Counted from the stretch's first letter, positions 40,801 to 53,500 are shown. The stretch: DNA of 64,000 nucleotides from Tubulanus polymorphus (GCF_964204645.1 NC_134029.1:184001-248000), one strand, 5' to 3'. The notes: generated from the sequence alone by a model not told the origin. Made by a program: numbers and translations.

Positions 40801-43800
40801 CTGCTGATGATTCATCAATGCTTCCTGCTTATCACTAACATATCATAAAATGCTGCAATATGAAAATAATAGATTCCGTTCTCTACTGGTGAAACGTTTT
40901 ACATTTATCATTATTTTACTGTTTAATTACGATAAAATGATGTCGATGAAACAATTAAAATGATTTTCTGATTGCGGCTCTAAGTTTAAACGGTTCCACT
41001 TTACAAATTTGTAATAATGTATTTTAATTGTTTTTATCGTTGACATCATTTCATTCATAAAATGTTTTTATTTCAGGAATCTGCAAACTTGAAACTCATC
41101 TGGAAATGTTTTTTGTTTTTCAGCTCCTTCAGTTCACAGTTCTCTAGACAGAAGTTTTAATCACAACAAAGTTTTATTTCAGCGAGAACCAAACCAATAT
41201 TTAACTAAAAACTGATAAAAATAACAGTTGTTTTAATATAAAATGCATTGTTAATATGTAAGATAAATGAGAGAAGTGCCGGGGATTTAGAAACATCACA
41301 GATAGAAGTGCCGGGGATTTAGAAACATCACATCATACATTCCCCTCTTGAGAGCTGCTTTAAGTGAGAAATCAAAAAAGTTATTCCTAATTCATTTAAG
41401 AAATTCAAAAACCCTTTAAACAATTCACAGCATCAAAAATCAAGATTTAATAAAACTGTCAATTTATGTACAATGATTATCATTATATACTGCCTTGTTA
41501 CTCGTTTGGCCACTAGATGGCACTGCTAGTAATGTTGCGCTCTCTGATCCTAAAAAGGCTGTTGTAATACAACCTTTTCACTTTTGGAGCCTGGTTACTC
41601 CAGTGGCCACAAGAAGGCACTGCTAGTAGTGGCGCCCTCTGTTGCCTTCGTAAGGCTAATGCGGCGCCCTCTGTTGTCTTCATAAGGCGGTATATCATGA
41701 TTATATTTGATTTTTAACCTGTATCATAATCATATCCCTTTCACCCGATCCAATTCGACACAAATTCAAATTCAACCAATTTCCATTCATATTTTCGGAG
41801 CTATTTGAAATTTTGAAACGGTCCCTCCACTTGTACATGATTTAATTGTCCGATAATCATAATTTCTTTTTCTATCCCTTTGGTGCTGAATTAGAAATGC
41901 TATGAATGATATGCTCACTAGGGGGCAGGCAGGCTGTACGTCAGTCACAGTGTATACCCGTTGATGATGGCATTCTCTGCCAAACTGTGATCATACTATA
42001 AATTGCAAGGTATGTAAAACTTCGCGGTTTTTACGTCCATGCAGAAATTCACTTGGTACGTAATAAATAAACTGAACTCAGCTGCGGCTGCTGCTGCTGC
42101 TGCTGCTGCTCAGGATGGAATATAGTCGATTCCTTATGACTAATCTAAACCAATCTCTAATCAAACTACAGTAAACTCTAATTGCCTCGGATGATCGCCT
42201 CCTCACGCAATGACGATCCTGCTTCTCTATAACTGGCTCGGAGTTGATTTATTACTCAATCCTACAATATCTGACGCGAGAGTTGAGTTTACTGTAGTAC
42301 CTACTAATGCTATACCTCTTAGACAAACCTATAGTTATATATACATACAGATAGATTGCTAAATATTTGATTGAGAGGCCACTCTATTAACATATGAATG
42401 ATATTGAATTCTCTTCAAGTTTGGACAGATGTGTCAAGAGATCTTTCAGTCAGTCGGTTCTACCAATAATTCAATTATTCTCCTAATTGTTCGTGAAAAT
42501 TTTTTTTTGATTAGTCGTAAGGAATTTCTATATTTTGTTTCGCAATCATCAGATTGATATGACTGTATATGAACTGCCTCCTCAGATTGATATGACTGTA
42601 TATGAACTGCCTCCTCAGATCATCATGATGTGTTTTGATGTTATTTTAGGAATTCTATTTCCATTCGTTTCGCTTTTCGTTAAAAAAGAAATCGTCAAGA
42701 AATTCGCATAAATTATTGATTAATCAATTAATAGCCATTTTGATTGACAGCTTCTAATTACCTCTTGTCGAGATGAATTTTTAATGAGTAATTATTTTGG
42801 CTGAAATATGAACTGATTTAGGTTAAGGTAATTTAGGAATCAATTTTTTCAGTAGATTTTAGGCTTTAGGAATTTAGTTTCCTGAATTTGTTCTATCTTT
42901 TTCCAGACTGCCGGACTTTATTATTACGGTGCTTCACAAACTGTTGGTAATCGCTAGGGGTGAAATAATAATTAGAATATATATATATATTTTTTTTTTT
43001 TGAAAAAGGCGATGACTTAACTTTGTAAAAACGCGTTTGAAAGTCCTGCGAATATAACCTACGATATTTTAACGGCCACGTTTATAATGTGGTTGTCTGT
43101 ATTTGTGTTTAACCCTACCCCCCCTCGTAAGAGATGGCTCCTGTAAGTTCTTTTTGAAATATGTTTTTCAGACGTCAAACTTCGGATGAAATGTTTAAGT
43201 ATGAATATTAGCACTTATACAGTATTTTTTTAATGTGAATGTATTTTTATGTAGACACATTTTCGACTCATGTGGTTTTACAAATAACCCGTTGAGTCGA
43301 TTGAGGATGAATTTCTAATCCATGTATTTTTATAAATTTGTAGGATATGTTTCCCTAGTGGCTGAATGTCTAACCTTGAATTCTATTCTATTTTCTATAG
43401 GCGTAAAGTGCTCGGTATCAGTTCTGGTATTGATGATATTGGCAATGTTAAATGGGATTTGGCGTTATGTCTCCTGTTGGCCTGGATTGTAGTGTATTTC
43501 TGTATATGGAAAGGAATCAAGGGTTCTGGAAAGGTATCGATAAATTATCCATTTCATTTCTCAAAATTTCATATCTCAAAATACCATGTCTTGTATTCAT
43601 AGTTTTATGTCTTTAACTAAAGAATTTTCCATTATTCGAACCTAAAAAGTCTTTGAAATGGTTTTAAAGTAAATGTATGATTGTATAATTGTAGGTGATG
43701 TATTTCACTGCTCCCTCTCCGTATATATTCATGTTAGTTTTACTGATCCGTGGAGTCACTCTACCAGGAGCGTATAATGGTATTATCTACTATTTGAAAC

Positions 43801-46800
43801 CAGAATGGTCGAAACTTGCTTCAATTGAGGTACACAAAATATAACTTGAAATGACAGACACTAGACTCAAAAGACTAAAGAGTCTCTTAAAATCTGTCCT
43901 TGAACTGATATTTGATAAATGAATGAATACTTGCTCTTGCTATTGTCTATGAAAGGGGTTGATTTTGAGGGTGTAAATGGGCTATATGTTTTATATTAAT
44001 AGCTGTAATAGTTGTTTGATTGAAGAGACTGTCTGCCCTCTCTCTCTCTCTCAATATTCTATTAGTGAGTAGACATAGTAAACAAACTGGTCATTCACTG
44101 TTTATTCTACAATAATAGCTTGTCCTAGGGTTCTAATTGGTCTAGAGCTGGTCACCTGATATTGACAAACAGCTAGGACTCTGGCTACTAACCCTAACCC
44201 TAGCTTCTGATTGGCTGGAGATGGTCACCTGATATATGCAAATAGCCCCAAGCACATGGTCACTAACCCTAACCCTAGTTTGTGATTGGCTGTTGCTGGT
44301 CATCTGATATATGCAAATAGCCCCAAGCACATAGTCGCTAACCCTAACCCTAGTTTGTGATTGGCTTGAGCTGGTCACCTGATATATGCAGATAGCCCCA
44401 AGCTCATGGTCACTAACCCTAACCCTAGCCTGTGATTGGCTGGAGCTGGTCATATGACACTGGCAACAATATCCATATAAAAATAATTAGCATAAGTAAA
44501 TAAATTAATAACATAGTATTTCTACTTTTTAGAATATATATATTAGATACAGTTGTTGATAGTACTGTTACGGCCTATAGAACTGTTAGATTTATATTTG
44601 GGTGTGGTTGATGTCTAAAAGTGTCTGCTCAATATTGATTTACCCTATTTATATGTATAATCATTGAACACTTCACTTGTCATTTCTGTATCTGAACTTG
44701 TACAACTCTGCTAACAGAAATTGCTACAAATCACTTCAGGCAAAACACAAATAATAAGCATTAGATCACAGGGACTTGTCACAGTTGATAGTGAATGAAT
44801 AAAACCAATATCAATGACCAGATCCACTATCCCTGTTTAATAAAAAAAAACATTTATTTTATTATACAGTTGCAGGGATACTGGTACCCCCATCCTTTGT
44901 CTCATCCATTATCTCGACAAGTCCCTGTGCATTAGATCTAATAATTGCTACCCTACTACCAGTTCCTTAACTCCACTACCGAACTACCAGCAGGGTCCGA
45001 TCTAGGGAATGAAAGCCACTTGCCCCGGGGCAAGCATATCTAAAATTTCGCTTGCCCCCTCCAAAAGCTACTTGCCCTACACAGGCAGTCCGATTGGTGG
45101 CACTATCATCCGTTGTATCGAGTGGGAAAAAATCTTTGTGACATAAAATTGCACTAGCCCGGGGGACAAGTGATAATGATTACCTACTTGCCCGATGAGA
45201 ATTTACTTTCAATTGGACTAGTGCTTAGATGGGACTCTGTACCAGTTCTTTAATTCCTCAGTTCACTTGGTTCTTATGTTCCATAAATAATGTCCTACAT
45301 ATACAAGGGATCTGGTTCTATATTTACAAGTTTGAGTTCTATATTTAAAAGTTTGGGTTCTATATTTACAAGTTTGGGTTCTCTATTAACAGGTTTTGTT
45401 TCTATATTTACAGGTTTGGGTTGATGCTGGAACTCAGATATTTTTCTCATATTCGATTGGCCTCGGAACTGTTACTGCTCTCGGTAGTTACAACAAATTC
45501 AATCACAATTCGTACAGGTATGTTGTGTTGCTATAGTAACAGCGGACACGCTTGATGTCTGATATGGTTGTTTATAAGGTTATTTTGTTTGTTTTTTAGA
45601 GATGCTGTCATATTTTCGTTAGCTAACAGTGGAACCAGTTTATTTGCTGGGTTTGTCATATTTTCAATTCTCGGATATATGGCTCATGTTCATCAAGTAG
45701 ATATAAAAGATGTCGCTGCTGGAGGTTCGTTCTGTAGATTGTTTGCTGCCTATTTCAGAAATATTCAAAATTCACTTCAGTAATCATTCTATTAATTGGT
45801 CATTCGGTGTAACGAAGGATCACTTTCTCTGTAACTATGGGTCAATCGATGTAACTATGGGTCATTGTGTGTATTGTTGATATTTCAGGTCCCGGTTTAG
45901 CGTTTATCGCCTACCCTAAAGCCGTTGCTGAGCTACCTATATCAACATTCTGGAGTATATGTTTTTTCATTATGATTATTCTTCTCGGTCTAGACAGTCA
46001 GGTAAAAATCAATAATATTGATTCGGTGTCCGTAGCGACGGTATCTATAGTAACAGTGTAATGTATGTATATTGTTGTAGTTTGTCGGCGTTGAAGGGTT
46101 CGTTACAGCGATTGTTGATGCCTACCCGACTCAGTTACGTAAGGGTTACCGTAGAGAGATTTGTATCGGTATTATCTGTTTCATCTCGTTTCTAATCGGA
46201 TTATCGATGGTTACTAACGTAAGTTGAATGATTTTCTATTTAAACGCTAGATGGCAGCACAAGCTGGTGTTCCGTATTTATAAATATATATATATATATT
46301 TTCAGGGAGGAATGTACGTGTTCCAATTGTTTGATTATTATTCTGGAAGTCGAATTATTTTGCTGGTTGGATTCTTTGAATGTATTGCTATCGGTTGGGT
46401 TTATGGTAAGTTTTTCTCATTGTGAGTTAACCACAAGTTAATTGTGAGTTTACTACGAGTTGATTGTGAGTTTACCGCGAGTTGATTGCGAGTTTTAATG
46501 TTGAGTTTAATTGTTTTATTCAGGAGTGAAAAGATTCTATAAGAATTTGGAAGTGATGCTCGGATTTAAGATAAATTATTTTATGATGATAAGTTGGATT
46601 GGTTCATCACCGTTGTTCTGTTTGGTAAGGATCATCTCTTCTGCCACATTCTCAAATAGATTACAGTAAATACTCATTGATTTCCAATTATTTATGTGTT
46701 TGCAGGTAATATTTATTCTGAGTGCGATAAATTATTCTGAATTGACTTACGAACGCCCTGACGGTGTCTACACCTATCCACGCTGGTCCGTACTAACTGG

Positions 46801-47229
46801 TTGGGCCATGGCATCGATTGCTGCTATATTTATTCCTCTCATTATGATCTATAAAGTTGCCAAGACTATCAAAGAAAATAAGGTAAAATATCGTTAATTT
46901 CACTGTTGAATTTTTCTTTCGTTCTGGACCCAGTTTTGCGGTTGTGAGTTAAGATTTCACTCGAGCACCAACTTCGGGATCATTCATTTATTATTATGCT
47001 CAAAATTATTGCGGTTTAATGAACTATATAATCGTCTATTGATTTTCAGCCATTGGTTTCATTGATTCAACCTCATGGTCTGAAACCTCATCAGATGCTG
47101 GAAGGTGACTATTATCAAGGTCAAATGATGGATGTGAAAAAAGTTCAAATGGATGAGAACGCGTGTATCCCGGCCTCTCCTCGTAAACAACCTTCAGAAA
47201 ACTTCGGTTACGACTTGAACCAGATTTGA
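31863..47229 (+). CDS. Na+/Cl- -dependent SLC6 transporter, GABA/taurine/creatine subfamily
   Basis: Twelve-TM plasma-membrane symporter moving a small amino acid-like or guanidino solute with Na+ and Cl-. Exons: 31863-32124, 37731-37862, 38265-38502, 43401-43533, 43695-43829, 45414-45517, 45600-45724, 45889-46001, 46081-46218, 46306-46405, 46524-46624, 46706-46882, 47050-47229. All phases join: 1938 bp, 645 aa, normal for SLC6. Seen: the TM1 motif [10 protein letters not shown] (71-80); IPY with Tyr94, Gln308 ([10 protein letters not shown]), Asn344 and Ser348 (NSGTS), matching the chloride site of GAT1; TM8 LGLDSQ with Asp412 for sodium. Extracellular loop 2 has the paired Cys172 and Cys181 and three N-glycosylation sequons (Asn186, 191, 198). 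[10 protein letters not shown] and [12 protein letters not shown] look most like creatine transporter SLC6A8, but the TM3 cysteine of that protein is Leu here, so substrate is open. Introns 1 and 3 are about 5 kb each and repeat-bearing. Confidence 0.93.
32910..33036. mobile_element. MITE, 127 bp, with long inverted ends
   Basis: GGGCCAGTTGCTCAAAAGTT at the left and AACTTATGAGCAACTGGCCC at the right, with GGTTA/TAACC next inside. Non-coding, in SLC6 intron 1. Confidence 0.85.
34075..34152 (+). repeat. 13-bp tandem repeat
   Basis: About six copies of TGTTTGAGTCTTG in SLC6 intron 1. Confidence 0.95.
35507..36491 (+). repeat. 23-bp minisatellite in SLC6 intron 1
   Basis: About 43 copies containing GACCCTACACCCCTCACAGC, with GTGGA, ATGGA or GTGTG variants. 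The period is not divisible by three but contains no stop, so all three plus frames stay open. The apparent Pro-rich proteins are artefacts. Confidence 0.97.
38774..38876 (+). repeat. 18-bp GC-rich tandem repeat in SLC6 intron 3
   Basis: Five or six copies of GGTTCGGTGGAACCGCGG, CpG-rich within AT-rich surroundings. Confidence 0.93.
39285..39385 (+). repeat. 37-bp tandem repeat in SLC6 intron 3
   Basis: Nearly three copies containing CTGGTACGGGCGCACACTGT and TATACCTACCGG. Confidence 0.93.
42080..42112 (+). repeat. CTG trinucleotide repeat
   Basis: About ten CTG/CGG triplets. Shorter CTG runs also lie near 39117 and 40787 in the same intron. Confidence 0.9.
44110..44460 (+). repeat. Dispersed relative of the 4650 telomere-like repeat
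   Basis: Four copies of about 84 bp with ACTAACCCTAACCCTAG, GTGATTGGCTGGAGCTGGTC and GATATATGCAAATAGCCCC. In SLC6 intron 5. Confidence 0.9.
44990..45235. repeat. Unidentified dispersed-looking element
   Basis: Contains CTTGCCCCGGGGCAAG, a perfect 16-base palindrome at 45019-45034, and repeated CTTGCCC words over about 180 bases. It is GC-richer than its surroundings. It may be a mobile-element fragment, but I do not recognise it. Confidence 0.3.
46425..46500 (+). repeat. Short tandem repeat in an SLC6 intron
   Basis: Three copies containing GAGTTGATTGTGAGTTTACC. Confidence 0.8.
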
Positions 47230-47394
47230 ATTAAACGGGCTTAGTTTTACCCCGGTTTATATTCCTACTAATAGGTGGCAGTAGTTGTGAATCTCTCTGT
47301 AGATATCAACGTATTTTAGGGTCACATTATTTTCTGTAGTTGAAACAACATATCACAAAATACCATCTAAAAAACAACATCCAACAACAATTGG

Positions 47395-47440
47395 TTCATT
47401 CATCGTCAACAATTGGTTCATTCATCGTCAACAATTGGCT
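47395..47440 (+). repeat. Short direct repeat in the SLC6 3' UTR
   Basis: CAACAATTGGTTCATTCATC is repeated in tandem twice, followed by a third partial copy (CAACAATTGGCTAATAG). Confidence 0.7.
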
Positions 47441-47547
47441 AATAGTATTGATTCACCTTGGATACTTGGTATTGTTGTAATGTGATTATTTTGATGTCAG
47501 TGTAAGTTTCATTGTTGTATAACGTGACGAGCAAAAGGTGTAGCATA

Positions 47548-47553
47548 AATAAA
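47548..47553 (+). terminator. Polyadenylation signal, SLC6 gene
   Basis: AATAAA about 320 bases after the TGA at 47227-47229. It is the first good signal downstream and follows a short direct repeat in the 3' UTR. Confidence 0.5.
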
Positions 47554-48153
47554 AAACCCGGTTTAGAATACAGGGCAACAAATACTATCGCGATAGAATG
47601 ATCTCATTCTGTTTATTGTGCGTTTCAATTAATCAGAAAAAAGATACATTTGTCTGGACATTTTTTTGATAATCGGAAATGAAGAATTTGAGGTCATTTT
47701 TTATTAAAGTCGATTTTTTTTATGAAAACTTGTATGAATTCCACATAAAACTTTGCTCAGTTTTTAAAAAATGCTACATGTGAAAATTCACAGTTTCTCT
47801 AGAATGTAAACAGGTATAAGATTGTTTTGGTAGCGGATACCCCTCGTTCCCTCCCCTCCTCACTCCCTCTCCTTCCCTCCCCTAGTCTCTTTATCACAGT
47901 CAGTGTGCTATAAACTACAGGACAGTATTCTCTTTATTTCGTATCCATTTAAATTTGAATTTTCAACCAAACAATTTGTTGTTATCTGAAACTGATATGA
48001 ACTGATAGTAGTGCCATAATATGATTAGAAAATAAGCCTTTTTAGATGTATGTATATAAAACGCATACTCTGGCAAGTGAGGCAGCAAAAATATCACCAA
48101 AAAAATGAATCTTTTTTTTTTGTTAAATGGTAATTAATTCCCACTCATTTCAG

Positions 48154-48338
48154 TTTTTGACGGTAGTTTGGAGGTATTATCACTCCTCGTAAGAAGGGAC
48201 CCGATATCTGTCGTAACCACGACGACGGTATTGATTCCGCCTCAGGGATCCGGATATACCGATCTCATCAGTCATGTGACTGAATTATCCGATCAATTCA
48301 ATCAAAATGTATACACCTTTATTGACCTTATATTATAA
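48154..48338 (+). other. Unassigned exon-like reading frame downstream of SLC6
   Basis: A polypyrimidine stretch and acceptor (TCATTTCAG, ending 48153) precede a frame that is open from 48156 to a TAA at 48336-48338, about 60 codons. It reads FDGSLEVLSLLVRRDP early and IPPQGSGYTDLISHV in the middle, and uses CpG-containing codons unlike the AT-rich surroundings. It enters in phase 1 and has no upstream partner exon in the 900 bases after the SLC6 stop. I do not recognise the family. It could be an alternative SLC6 terminal exon, the last exon of an overlapping gene, or a decayed insertion. Confidence 0.35.
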
Positions 48339-48898
48339 TGTATGTATGTAAAATGTATAATGAACTTCCCAAATTAATGTCTCAAAATGATGAATCGTCG
48401 CTTAATGAATTAATTGTGGAATCAACAGTGGACTTGCAAAAAAACAACAACAAAAAAATAGAAATATGATGAACATCAATGTAAATAATAATGAAACAGT
48501 TATAGTGAAACTAGGCTCAGGTCGTCACATTTCTAAATTCATCTCTATTTTAGAACCTTTGTATTTACAATTCAATTTACTTCAAGTCATTATTTGGATG
48601 ATAATTGATAAATAAAGCGACCTTCACGACTAAGACGACCTAACCGAGTTTCACTGTACAGATATCAAATACCGATACTCACTTTGTCGGGAGTAGATTA
48701 TTATAGTTTACTCTCTACGGAATAAAGATATCTAAGCAATAAAAATAGCAATGATTATAATTGAATCAATCCTCCATCCATGAGATACATTATTTCACGA
48801 ATCCGATCAACTTTAATTTCATTTATTGGAAGTTACTAAATTTTGCACAAAAAGAAAACTAGCAAAGAATTTCGGCTTGAAACATTCCCACCACCTGC

Positions 48899-49281
48899 TG
48901 AGGTCGTCCCGCTCCTGTGAGTGAGATCCTCATGTGAGGACTTGTTCATGTGAGGTCGTCCCGCTCCTGTGAGTGAGATCCTCATGTGAGGACCTCCCGC
49001 TCCTGTGGAGTGAGATCCTCATGTGAGGACCTCTTGTTCATGTGAGGTCCTCCCGCTCCTGTGAGTGAGATCCTCATGTGAGGACCTCTCGTTCATGTGA
49101 GGTCGTCCCGCTCCTGTGAGTGAGATCCTCATGTGAGGACCTCTCGTTCATGTGAGGTCGTCCCGCTCCTGTGAGTGAGATCCTCATGTGAGGACCTCTC
49201 GTTCATGTGAGGTCGTCCCGCTCCTGTGAGTGAGATCCTCATGTGAGGACCTCTCGTTCATGTGAGGTCCTCCCGCTCCTG
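48899..49281 (+). repeat. Minisatellite, about 55-bp unit
   Basis: Seven or so copies of a unit containing CGCTCCTGTGAGTGAGATCC and CTCATGTGAGGACCTC. Two shortened units lie near the left end. The embedded CATGTGAGG words give it partial dyad symmetry. Confidence 0.9.
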
Positions 49282-49878
49282 TGTACAGTATTTATCCTAT
49301 TTGAACATTGCTCAATTCAATCCCAATTGATTCCTTTATTGTGTTTTTTAATGATGAAACATATCTCTCTTTCACTTTGTTAAATGTTTTTTATATATTA
49401 TTGACTAGAATAATTGCTGATTGAATTGATATAATTTTTATGTTGGGATGTTCAATCTGTATAATGTATATGTGTGCAATTTAAGTTCCTTCTTGTTGTT
49501 AGTTCAGTAACTGACACTATATATTGATTATATAACTCCATAACCCCATCAGCATCACGTTCAAATTAACACTATTGATTCCAATTTGAGAATAATTTGA
49601 AGATAGATTAGGCATGAACCGGCGTGAATCTGTTCTGTCTTATTAAATACTTGACAGGTTTGTCTACTTAAAAAAAGCAGTTTCTTTTTTTGTGAAAAGT
49701 TCGCACTTCATTTAGTTGGTGATTTCAAAATCAGAGATTTAAGTCCATTTGAATGTGATAAATGTGTCTGAAGATCAAATAAAAACTATGAATTCAGCAA
49801 ATTTATATGTGGTCTGACTGACAGTAGCATTGGGCCTAAATCTGATCCAGATATTAGTGCGGGTCAGTCTGGCTTCTG

Positions 49879-49998
49879 CTGGACTCAGTTTCATGAAAAT
49901 CATTGTTTAGTTGTTTTTGGTTTCTAAATGTTTTCAATAACTACTACAATTTACAGTTTTAAGCTCTATAACAATTTTGCTCATGAAACTGGACCCAG
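49879..49998. mobile_element. MITE-like inverted-repeat element, about 120 bp
   Basis: The left end CTGGACTCAGTTTCATGA pairs with the right end TCATGAAACTGGACCCAG as an imperfect inverted repeat of about 18 bases, with AT-rich sequence between. There is no coding capacity. Similar GGACCC-GTTTCAT words recur near 63430-63560 and at the right edge of the window. Confidence 0.5.
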
Positions 49999-52723
49999 GC
50001 TTCAGAACATAGCATAATTTGGCAAAAATCTTGTGTTGAATTTTATTAATCTTTTCATTTTTTAACGAAATGAGTTTTTATCTTACACTAAATAGCCATT
50101 AAATTAAAAATAAATTAATCAATTATCTTTAATTAATCAGTTATATTTGATTGGTTAATAAGCTTCCCAAATGAAATATCATTGTACATGTATAAAATAG
50201 AAATAGTTTCTGTGATATTCACTAAAATGAAATAACCTTCACTGAATAATAAGTATTAAGTATTATTATTATTATTATTTAAATATTTGATGATCAAATC
50301 GAAGGGTATGAAATCGATTAATTTCTTGATTTGGTCTTTATTTATTTATTCAATTTTAGTTTAATAATGTATATTTATGGTAGAATTAGAATTGAAGATC
50401 TAATCTTTAACTTATTTGTAGCCTTAAGAAATATCGAGAACCAAAAACAAACATTGACCCATAAACTTTAAATGATTTGATTTGTGTCTGATTAGTAGTG
50501 AATTTGAAAATCAAAATTTCTACAGTGTCACAATGGTGAACAGTAAGTCGATTATTGTGTATATTTTAGTTCACTCATATGTCTGTATATTATTATCATT
50601 CTCTTATTGTTTATATTTTTGACTCTGATTTAATAAAAGAAAACATCGAAATGTCGTGAAAGCTTCCCTTGTACTTTATTGTGCCCGGGTTAATTATTGT
50701 GTAAATAAAATTCAGGTCTGCAATGACAAAAACATCTCAGTATTTTATAGTTTATCTCTATCCATGGTTGTTCTTCGGTTCACATGAAATATCTTCACTA
50801 TCAATGCAAGATTATTCGTGGTTCTGCGTCCTGTGGCTCTTATAAATTATTCCTGGGGCACGGGATTTAGAGGGGTTTGTGACATGCGAAAAGCTGATTA
50901 TTCTCTTCAGAGAGCCTGAATGTCTACGAAATGATACGTTAAAAATAAAGCCAAATAGTGTTGAATTAGTAGAAAAACCTCACTCGAACGTGGTGAACGG
51001 AAAATTAGATCAAAACCCACTATGTACAAATTAAGTTTTCCAAAAATGGAGAATCTATTTTACGGTTTATTTATGGTTGAATGATGTCTCGGAATCGTCG
51101 CGTGCCACAGTAATAAAAGCTCATCTGTCTGGATCACAACCGTCAAGTGCTGCCCTTAGAGATAACGTAGGCGGTAAATTTGTGAACTAACTTTCTACGC
51201 GCCGTCAAAACCGGCAACCAGTCTACTGGGAATTCAGGTGGCGGCGACCAGTCTAGCGGCGGGAATCCCAATCTGAGGTACACTATGACGCAATATCAAA
51301 ATGGCGTGCTTTAACACGAAATTAAGCAAAAACCTCACCTAATACAAACATTGCCACCCTCCTTCCCGACCCCTGAAATCAGTATTTCAATATTTGGTAA
51401 GTGTTTGTAACATTGGTTTAAATTGCGAAAAATATTCCATCTCAGATATTGTGGGAAATCATATTATTTCAGAGGTACATCCTACAAACGGCGGCGCACA
51501 TGGTGGCGCTCAGTCGAGCATATCGTCGTTATTCCATCCTGATATATCTAGACCACGATGGGCTTCACCTCGCTGTGTTGTAATGAATTTGTTCTAAAAT
51601 GATTCCATTGACTGATTACATCAAACAGTGAAAACAATGTAAGTATATTTCATCTTTCACCTCTAAACCGATATTATTAATCACCACAAACAAACCTGCC
51701 GGACACAGGCCTCCATTCGTCCATGATATTGATGATGATCTTCATCGGTTTCAGTAACAGGTAATATTCACGCGCGTTAAAAGCAATTTTTGATTGCTGC
51801 GGCCTAATACAATTTTGGACAGGTTCTAAATATTGCCGCGGCGAATTTACTTAATTTCTTCGAAAACGTGATATTCAAAGACAAAAAACGTCATTCAGTA
51901 AATTATTGGCGTGGCTTTCACTGCTGCAGTCGCTGCACTTCCAACACTACTGATATTTAAACTGTTCATTTCTTCATTACTTTCTTGTTTATATTTCATG
52001 TTCAACTCTAGATGCAAAACCTAAACTGTGGATAGAAAAACCCCGTGAATAAATGAACTGCAGATTGGAGTGAACAATCTAATTTGTAAGTTTGAATTTT
52101 AGATTTGATATTTCTGCAGTTATTTCTAAGGAAAGAAAACAATCTTAGATTTGTCTATTATAGGTATCACTTCAACATGTTCAACGGGAATTTTGATTCA
52201 GCACAGGAAAACAAGAATCACTCTTAGATTCAGCACAGGACAACAAGGAATCAGTGTTTCACAATCAGACTTTTTTGGTTTCGCACAGGACTTCAGGAAT
52301 CATTCTTGGATTTAGCACAGAACATCGGGAATCACTCTTGGATTCAGCATGACATCAGGAATCACTATAGCCTATGTGGAAATTCAAGATAAGTTACATT
52401 AATCTTCTTTATTTATCGGTTGTTGAATTGATTTTAAGGGACCAGTTTTATATTGTTTGTTATAAACCATGTTTTGAAATGAAATCTCAGAAACCTGTTA
52501 CAGTTATTCAATCATTTCAAATTTCTTTTGGTGAATATTTGGCTATAATCAGTTCATGGTTGGGATTGTTATTTCAGTAAGCGGGTTTACAGGTTTTCTT
52601 AATTGTGATCAACTCAAATGTTATTTCTAATCAATATGAAACTGGTTCCTGATGTCAATAATACAACTGTTATCAATCATGTTCCTTCGTGACAATCAGA
52701 TCATGTGTATCTTAAGAGTTAGA

Positions 52724-52921
52724 ATTTCTATAGATTAAACTGCTGTACTTATTTCATACTGATTGTACAGTTACAGATACATGTAACATTGTGTACAGAT
52801 ACAGAGTACAGATCACTGCATTACTTCATCCTGTGATTGAACAGTGATTTAATGTTCTTTCATCTTCATTAGATTCCCATCCGTCTAACTAAAACATCAG
52901 AACATTTCAACTCATCTAACC
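52724..52921 (+). repeat. Left arm of a 198-bp inverted repeat
   Basis: Reverse complement of 56437-56634 with only about seven mismatches over 198 bases by eye. Its inner edge (CTCATCTAACC) abuts a G-rich array. Confidence 0.92.
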
Positions 52922-53210
52922 GTGGGGTTCGGGGAGGGTGGGTATGGTTGGGGGGAGGGAAGGGGTAGAGGGAGGGTGGGAGGGAAGGGGTAGAGGGAGG
53001 GATGGGGTGAGGGAGGGTGGGAGGGATGGGATGAGGGAGGGTGGGATCGATGGGACGAGGGAGGGCGGGAGGGATGGGGTCCGGGCGGGTGGGAGGGAAG
53101 GGGTGAGGAGGGTGGGAGGGAAGGAGTATGGGAGGGCGGGAGGGATGGGGTGAGGGAGGGTGGGAGGGATATAGGGGTGGTGGTAGGACGTTGGAGGGAG
53201 GGATATAGGG
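52922..53210 (+). repeat. G-rich minisatellite, left array
   Basis: Tandem, imperfect units of the type GGTGGGAGGGATGGGGTGAG on the plus strand. Dense runs of three or more G give it quadruplex potential. It begins directly at the inner edge of the left inverted arm. Confidence 0.9.
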
Positions 53211-53424
53211 TGGGGCTTTAGGGTTTAGGTACAGGTTTGGTCGTAGCTTGTTTTAGTCTTGAAGTTCAGGATATTTCAGAAAATGTGTCCCATCTTTTTA
53301 TTTATTCTAAGAAAGGATTAATCATTATGAAACACGTGACTGCAACATGTCATGTTTCAGTTGTTATGCATGACAAGCTGTATAAGCATTGGCCAATTGG
53401 ACTCGTTCTATTTTACTGGTTGTT

Positions 53425-53500
53425 ATTTCTATGAGACCCGGGTTTGATCCCCGGTGAGTGCGCACGTAATTCCACCGTCACTTCTCTCAATCGTTATGAG
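53425..53500 (+). mobile_element. tRNA-derived SINE 3' fragment
   Basis: CCCGGGTTTGATCCCCGG is a T-arm with a B-box (GGTTTGATCCC). It is followed by GTGCGCACGTAATTCCACC, the kind of unrelated tail seen in tRNA-derived SINEs. There is no A-box at the correct distance. Confidence 0.45.

Larger units (their letters stand above)
48339..51199. other. Non-coding stretch, mostly AT-rich
   Basis: Apart from the minisatellite at 48899-49281 and the inverted-repeat element at 49879-49998, I see only AT-rich DNA. There is no reading frame with a family signal and no convincing exon. Confidence 0.5.

Noticed and set aside
51394-51597. 67-codon frame beginning MVSVCNIGL as a small protein gene
   Set aside because: Its first part crosses a likely donor (51397) and intron, and only the part after 51473 is exon-like. 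I kept it as a candidate non-coding exon.
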